This document shows positions 6,207-12,606 of a DNA stretch of 12,606 nt, in pieces. Position numbers and translations under genes: made by a program. The notes beneath the pieces were generated by a model that worked only from the letters and a program-made list of their open reading frames with translations, was not told the DNA's origin and did not search any database. The DNA is from JAEUKQ01 sp044227605. Lineage in GTDB: Bacteria; Pseudomonadota; Alphaproteobacteria; JAEUKQ01. Position 1 is the stretch's first letter. Every line of letters starts with the position of its first letter. Location of the stretch: NCBI GenBank assembly GCA_044227605.1, contig JBGAWJ010000039.1, positions 1-12,606 on the forward strand, given 5' to 3'.

Positions 6207-8525
6207 TCAATCTAATAACATGTTTTCCTGTTTATCAAACTCAAATTCAACCAAAGTCTTGTTGCCGTCTTTATTGCCTAATTTTAAAATCCCTTTGTGA
6301 TCTTCAACAATTTTCCGCACAATAGCAAGCCCTAGACCGTTACCATTGGCTTTGGTTGTTACATAAGGTTCGGTTAAGATATTCAAATATTTTTCAGGCA
6401 ACCCACACCCATTATCTTCTACCGTAATCACAATTTTATTAGAAGTCATCCCCACAGTCAGGGCAATATGTCCTGGTTCACTGTCGGGTTTTTGCTGTCT
6501 ACGCTTTTCAATTGCTTGGACGGCATTTAACAAAACATTGGTCAATGCCTGGCCAATTTGTCGGCTATCAATTTTCATCATTATCATGGGTTCTGGAAAA
6601 TATGTAGCAAAAATAATATCCTGACGTCCCTGCGATTGAAGGAAAACCGCTTGTTTGCAAACATTCACCAGGTTCTCATATTGGAAAATCGGTGTGGGCA
6701 TTCTAGCAAATGCTGAAAATTCATCAATAAGCCGCTTGATCGTATCGACCTGATTAACAATCGTGTCAATACATTGATCAAATATATCCAGGTCGGAGGT
6801 AATATATTTTTGATACCGTCTTTTCAGCCTTTCCGCTGACAATTGAATGGGGGTTAAGGGATTTTTAACTTCATGGGCAATACGCCTTGCAACATCGGCC
6901 CAGGCTGCTTTACGCTGGGCCACCAGCAAACTACTAATATCATCAAAAGTAAGAACATATCCATGATTGTTCACAGTTGTTCCATTGCGTACCATTTTGG
7001 TTGTAAAAGTCCGCTTAACATTCCTTCTTTCTATTTCAATTTGCCCTTTAACCGTTTCATAGCGGCTGGAGGATTGTATGGCTTCAAAAAATTCCTTTAT
7101 TTCAGGAAAAATTTCAGAAAAATGGCTGCCCAAAAACTGATTGCTATCTAATTCTAGTAAGTGGATGGCGGATTGATTGATTAAATTAATGGTGCCATCT
7201 TCACTGATTCCCACAACCCCAGCTGAAACACCCTGTAACACCAATTCGGTAAATTGCCGACGTTCATTCACTTCAATATTTTTAGTAACCAGTTCTTGCT
7301 GCTGCAGAGATAAACGTTCCGTCATCTGATTAAATGTACGGTTTAGGATATTGATTTCATCAACCCCCCCCAAATAAGGAACACGGGTATTTAAATCCCC
7401 ATGCCCGATTTTTTCTGCCGCCGCAATCAATTGGGTAATAGGCTTAAATAATTTACCAGAAAAAACTAGAGCTACCCAAATTGCTCCCATCAAGGCTAAT
7501 GAAGCGATCACGATAAAAATAAGCGCAAAGGTCACTTGAATTTGGAAACGGCGACCTTCCATGTTTTTATACAATTCAACCGCTTTGCTCGTTTCTTCAA
7601 CATAACCAAGGATTCTTACATCAATTTTCCGGCCAATATATAAATAAATATCATTTTGCCAGTCCACCAATACCATTGCACGTATCCGGTCTTCTGTAGG
7701 GCCAGACAAAATGATTGTTTCACCATTACGGGCACGCTCAAAAGCGGAAGGGGAAACATCGGGATTAAGCGCAGCCGTTAGACTTAGGTTACCAGCCGCT
7801 AAAACTTTTCCTTGGCCATTTAATAATAATACTTCACTTAAAGAACGTACGGAGCTTTGCAGTAAAATAAAATTTTGGATCCGTTTTGGATTAGCTTCAA
7901 AAAGAGGCCCTTCATATTTCAAGTCATTGGCCATCGCTAAAATATCGCCAACAATGCTACGCTGATGTTCTAATAAATATTCATGGGCCACGACTAACGA
8001 ATTGTAGACAGCCTCTTTAACACTGTCATTAAACCATTGGTTTAGGCCAAAATTTAAAAACAAAGTGGTAAAGATCGTGACAATAACAGATGGGATGATA
8101 GCTAGCGCACTAAACCAAAAAACAAGCCGAGTGTGAAGCTTGGCACCAGCTAACCCCTTTTTACGTTGTACCCATAACGAAATTACCTGTTTGGCAATAA
8201 TAACCATTAATAAAAGCAATACACCAAGATCCGCGGTCAGCAGCCATAAAATGGTTGACGAACTGACCTCTGCAGAAACGGCCCGTTGAATCATAAAGAA
8301 AGTAATAATCGCAAGCGGTATAGCCACTGCTACCAAAACCATCGCTAATCTGCGTTCAAGGTCAATGCGCTTGATCTTAGCCCAAAATCTTGCTTTACGC
8401 TTAAAATCTGACAAGGACTCATTACTGTTTGATTGACGGGAGCCACCAACGGGAGGCGCACCCGAAGAATAAACTTTGAGCGCCGTATCCGGCAAGGATG
8501 GTATTTTCTGAGAGAATTTTCTCAT
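6207..8525 (-). CDS. ntrY: NtrY-type membrane sensor histidine kinase
   Basis: This is the sensor kinase paired with NtrX (772 residues, normal for NtrY). After a soluble N-terminus of about 58 residues, hydrophobic helices lie at about 60-79, 92-115 and 134-158. A periplasmic domain of about 160 residues follows, then a helix at about 328-355. HAMP (about 356-406), PAS (about 422-530), HisKA with H551 in ARRIAHEVKNPLTPIQ, and HATPase with the N box around N663-N667, DNGCG (704-708) and GNGLGLA (728-734) come next. All catalytic motifs are intact. Homologues have been linked to nitrogen and to redox or oxygen sensing through the PAS domain; the signal here is unknown. The start at 8525 has AGGAAAG seven bases upstream. 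It begins 12 bases after the dusB stop, where ntrB and ntrC sit in many alphaproteobacteria. Confidence 0.95.
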   Translation of the reverse strand: MRKFSQKIPSLPDTALKVYSSGAPPVGGSRQSNSNESLSDFKRKARFWAKIKRIDLERRLAMVLVAVAIPLAIITFFMIQRAVSAEVSSSTILWLLTADLGVLLLLMVIIAKQVISLWVQRKKGLAGAKLHTRLVFWFSALAIIPSVIVTIFTTLFLNFGLNQWFNDSVKEAVYNSLVVAHEYLLEHQRSIVGDILAMANDLKYEGPLFEANPKRIQNFILLQSSVRSLSEVLLLNGQGKVLAAGNLSLTAALNPDVSPSAFERARNGETIILSGPTEDRIRAMVLVDWQNDIYLYIGRKIDVRILGYVEETSKAVELYKNMEGRRFQIQVTFALIFIVIASLALMGAIWVALVFSGKLFKPITQLIAAAEKIGHGDLNTRVPYLGGVDEINILNRTFNQMTERLSLQQQELVTKNIEVNERRQFTELVLQGVSAGVVGISEDGTINLINQSAIHLLELDSNQFLGSHFSEIFPEIKEFFEAIQSSSRYETVKGQIEIERRNVKRTFTTKMVRNGTTVNNHGYVLTFDDISSLLVAQRKAAWADVARRIAHEVKNPLTPIQLSAERLKRRYQKYITSDLDIFDQCIDTIVNQVDTIKRLIDEFSAFARMPTPIFQYENLVNVCKQAVFLQSQGRQDIIFATYFPEPMIMMKIDSRQIGQALTNVLLNAVQAIEKRRQQKPDSEPGHIALTVGMTSNKIVITVEDNGCGLPEKYLNILTEPYVTTKANGNGLGLAIVRKIVEDHKGILKLGNKDGNKTLVEFEFDKQENMLLD

Positions 8526-8537
8526 CTAAAAACTTTC

Positions 8538-9590
8538 CTAGGTTTCAATAGGATGGGTCAGCGGTATTTCTCTATACAAACGTCGAATTAATCCATCAAC
8601 TTGGCGGTAATCTTGCTCTTGGTTGACTGCAACCCTGAATTCTGCCGAATTGGGAAACCCCTTACTATACCAACTTAAATGTTTGCGGAAAATACGGAAC
8701 CCGGGTTCTTGCCCATAATGAGCCAGGGTGTCTTGAAAATGACTAAGGATTGTTTCTAATTTTTCTGCACTACTCGGTTCAGCAATTTCTTGGTTATTTT
8801 CTAATGATTGCATGACTTGATGAATAAACCAGGGTTTACCATAACTGCCCCGCCCAATCATCACACCATCTGCACCCGAAAGGTTTAAGGCGTTAGCAGC
8901 ATCCTCCAAGGTTAGGATATCCCCATTCACAATCACAGGGATTTTAATACTTTCTTTAACTTCACGCACAAAACGCCAATCTGCTTGACCTTCATAAAAC
9001 TGACAGCGGGTGCGCCCATGAATAGTAATCATTTGAATGCCGCAGTTTTCAGCGATTTTAGCAAGTTTTGGAGCATTCAGATTTTGGTGATCCCACCCCA
9101 TACGCATTTTAAGAGTTACCGGAAGCTTTACAGCTTTTACTGTTGCTTCCAAAATAGCTGCCGCTAAAGGTTCATCCCGCATCAAGGCAGAACCCGCATA
9201 ACTGTTGACAACTTTTTTAGCCGGACAGCCGAAATTAATATCAATAATCGCCGCCCCTTGATCTTCGTTTAATTTAGCGGCTTCTGCCATCACTTCAGGC
9301 TCGCAACCTGCTAGCTGCACAGCCATGGGGAAATCATCTGCCCCGTGCTGGGCCATTTTTAAAGATTGACGGGAAGACCTGATCATGGCTTGGCTGGCAA
9401 TCATTTCAGATACCACTAAACCAGCGCCAAATCTCCTTACTGCCCGCCTAAAAGGCAGGTCGCTAACCCCAGACATCGGCGCTAAAATAACTGGGCAAGA
9501 AATAGTTACCGTACCAATCTTAATTGGTTTCAATTTAAAGCTTGGCTTGCTTTCTAAAAAATTTGATGCTGACATTGGCGCTTTAATCAT
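8538..9590 (-). CDS. dusB: tRNA-dihydrouridine synthase DusB (NifR3 family)
   Basis: This FMN-dependent enzyme reduces specific uridines in tRNA to dihydrouridine. The 350-residue protein is a TIM barrel with the family motifs ILAPMSGVSDLPFRR near the start, the catalytic cysteine in NFGCPAKKV (C122), the flavin/RNA-contacting lysine in TLKMRMGW (K161), ITIHGRTR (H191), VNGDI (222-226), and GVMIGRGSYGKPW near 243-254. A dihydrouridine-synthase C-terminal helical domain follows. The start at ATG 9590 has only a weak AAG upstream; the in-frame ATG at 9575 is possible, since the first residues are not conserved. The gene was called nifR3 because it heads the ntr operon in Rhodobacter and other alphaproteobacteria, and here it heads the ntrY-ntrX block. 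It lies downstream of the groEL terminator. Confidence 0.94.
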   Translation of the reverse strand: MIKAPMSASNFLESKPSFKLKPIKIGTVTISCPVILAPMSGVSDLPFRRAVRRFGAGLVVSEMIASQAMIRSSRQSLKMAQHGADDFPMAVQLAGCEPEVMAEAAKLNEDQGAAIIDINFGCPAKKVVNSYAGSALMRDEPLAAAILEATVKAVKLPVTLKMRMGWDHQNLNAPKLAKIAENCGIQMITIHGRTRCQFYEGQADWRFVREVKESIKIPVIVNGDILTLEDAANALNLSGADGVMIGRGSYGKPWFIHQVMQSLENNQEIAEPSSAEKLETILSHFQDTLAHYGQEPGFRIFRKHLSWYSKGFPNSAEFRVAVNQEQDYRQVDGLIRRLYREIPLTHPIET

Positions 9591-9659
9591 ACTTATTAAA
9601 TAACAATGTTACCGTAATAATTGTTGTTCGACCTTCACCATAACGCTTTGTTTGCCAAA

Positions 9660-9686
9660 AGTATAGACATCCTGTCATGAAAACAA
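9660..9686 (-). promoter_or_regulatory. Possible promoter for the dusB-ntrYX block
   Basis: A TATACT -10 (9665-9660, five of six consensus bases) is preceded after 15 bases by TTGTTT (9686-9681), which matches the -35 consensus only partly. It sits between the groEL terminator and dusB, which is where a promoter is expected, with a leader of about 65 bases. The short spacer makes the call weak. No other structure was seen in this gap apart from the terminator. Confidence 0.3.
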
Positions 9687-9705
9687 CCCAACTTTTTATA
9701 CCCCT

Positions 9706-9741
9706 AAAAAAGAAAAGGCTGCATTAAACAATGCAGCCTTT
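9706..9741 (-). terminator. Rho-independent terminator of groESL
   Basis: A perfect twelve-pair stem (AAAGGCTGCATT and its complement at 9741-9730 and 9725-9714) with a four-base loop is followed on the - strand by TTTCTTTTTTAG. It lies 27 bases past the groEL stop. This is a textbook intrinsic terminator and separates groESL from dusB. Confidence 0.93.
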
Positions 9742-9768
9742 CCCTCTGGACCTACTGTTTAAAAAACT

Positions 9769-11427
9769 TTAGAAATCCATGTCACCGCCACCCATACCAC
9801 CCATGCCGCCCATACCACCTTGGGAAGGCATTGATGGAGATTTTCTTTCTGGACGTTCTGCAATCATCGCTTCAGTTGTAATCAACAACCCAGCAACAGA
9901 CGCGGCGTCTTGTAAGGCAGTCCTGACAACCTTGGTCGGATCAATGATACCGGCTTTGAACATGTCAGTATAAACACCTGTTTGGGCATCAAACCCCCAA
10001 TTGGTATTTTTGCTTTCTAACAATTTACCAACCACCACAGCTCCATCCGTACCAGCATTATCAGCAATCAAGCGCGCAGGTGCCAATAAGGCACGGCGGA
10101 TGATATCAATCCCTACCCGTTGGTCATCGTTTTCAAACTTCAATTTCTCTAACGATTTAATAGCATATAGTAACGCTACTCCACCACCCGCAACAATTCC
10201 TTCTTCAACCGCCGCCCGGGTTGCATGCATCGCATCTTCAACACGGTCTTTGCGTTCCTTTACTTCCACTTCAGTAGCGCCACCAACACGGATAACCGCC
10301 ACACCGCCAGCCAATTTGGCCAGACGTTCGGCTAATTTCTCTTTGTCGTAGTCAGAACTAGTTTCATCCATTTGCGCCCTGATCTGGGTGCAACGACCTT
10401 CGATTTCTTTCTTTTTACCAGCGCCATCAATAATAGTAGTATTTTCTTTGTCGATAATGATCTTCTTGGCTTTCCCTAACATATCTAAAGTTACGGTTTC
10501 CAATTTAATGCCTAAATCTTCTGAGATCACCTGGCCACCCGTTAAAATCGCAATGTCTTCCAACATGGCTTTCCGACGATCACCAAAACCTGGCGCTTTT
10601 ACGGCGGCAACTTTTAAGCCACCCCGTAATTTGTTGACAACTAATGTTGCCAAGGCTTCGCCTTCTACATCTTCTGAAATAATCAAGAGAGGTTTCCCAG
10701 ATTGGACGATAGCTTCGAGTACCGGTAACATCGGCTGTAAACTTGTCAGTTTCTTTTCATGTAACAAAATGAATGGGGAATCTAATTCCACTTGCATTTT
10801 TTCTGGGTTGGTTACGAAATAGGGTGACAGGTAACCGCGGTCAAACTGCATCCCTTCGACAACATCGGATTCTGTTTCCATACCTTTGGCTTCTTCGACC
10901 GTAATAACGCCTTCATTGCCAACTTTCTCCATCGCATTGGCAATCATATCGCCAATTGATTTTTCACCATTGGCCGAGATAGTACCAACTTGTGCAATTT
11001 CTTCCTTGGTTGACACTTTTTTGGAACGCTTTTTAACATCTTCGATGACTGCTTGAACCGCCAAATCAATACCGCGCTTCAAATCCATCGGATTCATTCC
11101 AGCAGCAACTGACTTACCGCCTTCCCGAACAATAGCTTGCGCTAAAACAGTTGCTGTCGTTGTCCCATCACCAGCTTTATCATTGGTTTTTGAAGCAACT
11201 TCGCGCACCATTTGAGCGCCCATATTTTCAAATTTATCCGCCAATTCAATTTCCTTGGCAACCGTCACACCATCTTTTGTAATCCGGGGTGCGCCAAAAG
11301 ATTTTTCAATAACAACGTTACGACCTTTAGGGCCTAACGTAACCTTCACGGCATTGGCTAAAATATCAACGCCGCGAAGCATCTTCTCACGGGCTTCCGC
11401 GCCAAATCTTACGTCTTTAGCAGCCAT
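9769..11427 (-). CDS. groEL: Chaperonin GroEL (Hsp60)
   Basis: This is the large chaperonin subunit, which forms the double-ring ATP-driven folding chamber in the cytoplasm. The protein is 552 residues, close to the usual 545-550, with the N-terminal KVTLGPKGRNVV, the ATP-binding GDGTTTATV (86-94, D87), and D398 in RVEDAMHATRAAVEEG, the residue needed for ATP hydrolysis. GGGVALL lies beyond that, and the C-terminal tail is a GGM repeat ending in GGGDMDF. The start at 11427 has GAGGAG ten bases upstream and follows the groES stop by 21 bases. It is the distal gene of the operon and is followed by the terminator. Nothing is missing. Confidence 0.98.
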   Translation of the reverse strand: MAAKDVRFGAEAREKMLRGVDILANAVKVTLGPKGRNVVIEKSFGAPRITKDGVTVAKEIELADKFENMGAQMVREVASKTNDKAGDGTTTATVLAQAIVREGGKSVAAGMNPMDLKRGIDLAVQAVIEDVKKRSKKVSTKEEIAQVGTISANGEKSIGDMIANAMEKVGNEGVITVEEAKGMETESDVVEGMQFDRGYLSPYFVTNPEKMQVELDSPFILLHEKKLTSLQPMLPVLEAIVQSGKPLLIISEDVEGEALATLVVNKLRGGLKVAAVKAPGFGDRRKAMLEDIAILTGGQVISEDLGIKLETVTLDMLGKAKKIIIDKENTTIIDGAGKKKEIEGRCTQIRAQMDETSSDYDKEKLAERLAKLAGGVAVIRVGGATEVEVKERKDRVEDAMHATRAAVEEGIVAGGGVALLYAIKSLEKLKFENDDQRVGIDIIRRALLAPARLIADNAGTDGAVVVGKLLESKNTNWGFDAQTGVYTDMFKAGIIDPTKVVRTALQDAASVAGLLITTEAMIAERPERKSPSMPSQGGMGGMGGMGGGDMDF

Positions 11428-11448
11428 AATATTAAAACTCCTCTATGG

Positions 11449-11766
11449 TTATTTCTTTTTGTTGGTAATTTTTGGAGCATCTTCAACAATGCCCATGATG
11501 TCGGATTCTTTCATAATCAATAAATCCTCGCCATTCACCCTAACTTCTGTGCCAGACCATTTGCCAAACAGCACAATGTCACCAACTTTAACAGACAATA
11601 GCTGTAACTTTCCGTCTTCGTTACGGGCGCCTTCGCCAACAGCTAAGACTTCAGCTTGCATCGGTTTCTCTTTGGCTGTATCGGGTATTATAATTCCGCC
11701 TGGTGTCTTTTCGTCTTGCTCAACGCGACGAACTAGAACGCGGTCATGAAGCGGCCTAAATTTCAT
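11449..11766 (-). CDS. groES: Co-chaperonin GroES (Hsp10)
   Basis: This is the heptameric lid of the GroEL chamber, 105 residues. It opens with KFRPLHDRVLVRR, has the mobile loop at about 17-33 (DEKTPGGIIIPDTAKEKP), and contains GKWSGTEV and EDLLIMKESDIMGIVE near the end. A lysine-rich tail (ITNKKK) extends a few residues past the usual end. The start at 11766 has AGGAGA six bases upstream; an out-of-frame ATG at 11770 overlaps it. It is the first gene of the heat-shock operon and sits about 80 bases after the CIRCE element. Confidence 0.98.
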   Translation of the reverse strand: MKFRPLHDRVLVRRVEQDEKTPGGIIIPDTAKEKPMQAEVLAVGEGARNEDGKLQLLSVKVGDIVLFGKWSGTEVRVNGEDLLIMKESDIMGIVEDAPKITNKKK

Positions 11767-11846
11767 TCATCTTCTCCTGAAATAATCGTGTAATTATTGT
11801 ATATATCGCTTGATCATGGCAATCGCATAGAGTATCAACAACTCTG

Positions 11847-11873
11847 TTAGCACTTGCAATGCCTGAGTGCTAG
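11847..11873 (-). promoter_or_regulatory. CIRCE operator (HrcA-binding) of groESL
   Basis: The + strand reads TTAGCACTT, nine bases, GAGTGCTAG, against the CIRCE consensus TTAGCACTC-N9-GAGTGCTAA. Each arm has one change, so seven of nine positions pair. It lies immediately downstream of the groESL -10, where the HrcA repressor would block transcription. This implies that the genome encodes HrcA, which is outside the window. Confidence 0.92.
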
Positions 11874-11874
11874 T

Positions 11875-11903
11875 GATGTAGGAACTGCAGTTTCATATGT
11901 CAA
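11875..11903 (-). promoter_or_regulatory. groESL promoter, sigma70-type
   Basis: A perfect -35 TTGACA (11903-11898) is followed by a 17-base spacer and a weak -10 TACATC (11880-11875). Transcription would start inside the adjacent CIRCE, at about 11868. No convincing sigma32-type promoter was seen, so regulation by repression seems the main heat-shock control here. Confidence 0.75.
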
Positions 11904-11937
11904 TAGATTTTATAAATTATTTTATCAATCTGCTCTG

Positions 11938-12010
11938 TTATCCTTATCCTTTTACACATCTTAAAATTTATAAATATATGAGGGATAAGAAAATCCTTAT
12001 TGGTGATAAG
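11938..12010. repeat. Spaced TTATCC/GATAAG motifs upstream of ctaA
   Basis: Tandem TTATCC units occupy 11938-11949. GATAAG, the reverse complement of CTTATC (11943-11948), recurs at 11984-11989 and 12005-12010. The last two are 21 bases apart, about two helical turns, and the first lies 41 bases before them. The motifs are short and the region is AT-rich, so this may be chance or an operator. Confidence 0.3.
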
Positions 12011-12034
12011 AGTTGATCTTGCTAATTTGCCATC

Positions 12035-12062
12035 CTGACAATTCAAAAAATTGTTTTATAAT
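12035..12062 (+). promoter_or_regulatory. ctaA promoter, sigma70-type
   Basis: A -35 CTGACA (12035-12040, five of six) is followed by a 16-base spacer and a perfect -10 TATAAT (12057-12062). Transcription would start near 12069, giving a leader of about 35 bases before the ctaA ATG. It is divergent from the groESL promoter. Confidence 0.75.
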
Positions 12063-12103
12063 GAAACGATAAGCCATATCCTCTATTACTTAAAAAATAA
12101 GCC

Positions 12104-12606
12104 ATGCCATCAAAAAAAAAATTGCAGACACCCTTATTCAGACCAAGAGCCGATATCCGTTGGTGGTTGATCATATCTTGCCTAATGGTATATGGGGCGG
12201 TAGTTATTGGCGGATTAACAAGATTAACCGACTCGGGTTTATCGATTGTTGAGTGGCAACCGATCAGCGGGATTTTTCCACCTCTAACAATCGATGCTTG
12301 GCAAAAAACTTTTAGGGCGTATCAAGCAATCCCTGAATTTCAATTAATTTATCCACAGATGACTTTAGAAGAATTCAAAGGAATATTTTGGTGGGAATAT
12401 ATCCACCGTTTGTGGGGGCGTTTAATTGGTCTAGTTTTTATTGTACCTTTTTTATTTTTTTGGCTAAGGCATAAACTTCCGTTCTATCTGAAGACAGGGG
12501 GGATTGGTATATCGTTATTAATCATGGGCCAAGGATTAATGGGTTGGCTGATGGTAAAAAGTGGTCTTTCCAGCCGAACAGACGTTAATCACTTCCGCTT
12601 GGCAGC
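12104..12606 (+). CDS. ctaA: Heme A synthase CtaA/COX15 (3'-truncated)
   Basis: This membrane enzyme oxidises the C8 methyl group of heme O to make heme A for aa3-type cytochrome oxidases. The reading frame runs from ATG 12104 to the window edge (167 residues of an expected 340-350), so the C-terminal half is outside. It shows the family signatures GGLTRLTDSGLSIVEWQP (36-53) with PPL at 59-61, WWEYIHRLWGR (96-106, with the conserved heme-linked histidine H101), and GQGLMGWLMVKSGL (142-155). Membrane helices lie at about 20-38, 106-124 and 131-151. The insertion between helices 1 and 2 marks the proteobacterial/mitochondrial COX15-like type. The ribosome-binding site is weak. Its presence indicates aerobic respiration with a heme-A oxidase. 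An alternative name is cox15; the family call is firm. Confidence 0.93.
   Translation, partial: MPSKKKLQTPLFRPRADIRWWLIISCLMVYGAVVIGGLTRLTDSGLSIVEWQPISGIFPPLTIDAWQKTFRAYQAIPEFQLIYPQMTLEEFKGIFWWEYIHRLWGRLIGLVFIVPFLFFWLRHKLPFYLKTGGIGISLLIMGQGLMGWLMVKSGLSSRTDVNHFRLA

Larger units (their letters stand above)
11767..12103. other. Divergent control region between groESL and ctaA
   Basis: This stretch of 337 bases holds no gene that I can support. It contains the groESL leader, CIRCE and groESL promoter on the - strand, and the ctaA promoter on the + strand. The middle part (about 11904-12034) is very AT-rich and carries several TTATCC/GATAAG motifs. No tRNA or obvious small-RNA terminator was seen. 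Confidence 0.8.

Noticed and set aside
9779..9830. Short tandem repeat near the groEL end
   Set aside because: It is the coding sequence of the standard GroEL C-terminal GGM tail, not a separate repeat element.
10388..10822. A 144-codon open frame on the + strand opposite groEL
   Set aside because: It lies wholly antisense to groEL and shows a low-complexity S/P/F-rich translation typical of a shadow frame.
11255..11749. A 164-codon open frame on the + strand opposite groES and the start of groEL
   Set aside because: It is antisense to two certain genes, has no recognisable domain, and arises from codon bias of the groESL frame.
1..12606. Mobile elements, CRISPR arrays, tRNA or rRNA genes, toxin-antitoxin or phage genes
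   Set aside because: I looked for spaced direct repeats, transposase-like frames and tRNA-like cloverleafs and saw none; nearly all of the sequence is taken up by conserved housekeeping genes.

Overview
The window is ordinary chromosomal DNA from an alphaproteobacterium of moderate-to-low GC (AT-rich by eye, not computed). The placement rests on the Aap-type amino-acid transporter, an alphaproteobacterial Hfq (the YKHAISTIMP core), the dusB/nifR3-ntrY-ntrX-dat-hfq gene order, and a COX15-type heme A synthase. The shortened ntr locus (no ntrB/ntrC between dusB and ntrY) would suit a host-associated or otherwise streamlined lineage. That is an inference; the genus cannot be read from this window.

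Layout. (1) Positions 1-2793, + strand: three genes of a polar amino-acid ABC transporter, aapQ (cut by the window edge), aapM and aapP, tightly packed as an operon; the binding-protein gene aapJ would lie upstream. (2) Positions 2869-9590, - strand: read in transcription order, dusB, ntrY, ntrX, a D-amino-acid transaminase gene (dat), a HAD phosphatase gene and hfq. Gaps are 12, 13, 47, 4 and 115 bases, so most of the block is probably one transcription unit, with hfq set off by a leader of its own. (3) Positions 9714-11903, - strand: the groES-groEL chaperonin operon, with a clear promoter, a CIRCE operator and a strong rho-independent terminator. (4) Positions 12035-12606, + strand: a near-consensus promoter and the 5' part of ctaA, divergent from groESL.

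Function. AapQMP imports L-amino acids. NtrYX is a membrane sensor and response regulator pair linked in other alphaproteobacteria to nitrogen and redox control. Dat makes D-amino acids for the cell wall, DusB modifies tRNA, and Hfq mediates small-RNA regulation. GroESL folds proteins and CtaA makes heme A for terminal oxidases.

No mobile element, CRISPR array, tRNA or rRNA was seen, and I found no evidence for a wholly new system. The points most worth a second look are the collapsed ntr locus, an NtrX that lacks the sigma54-contacting GAFTGA motif, a possible Hfq-binding A-rich leader in front of hfq, and spaced GATAAG motifs between groESL and ctaA.
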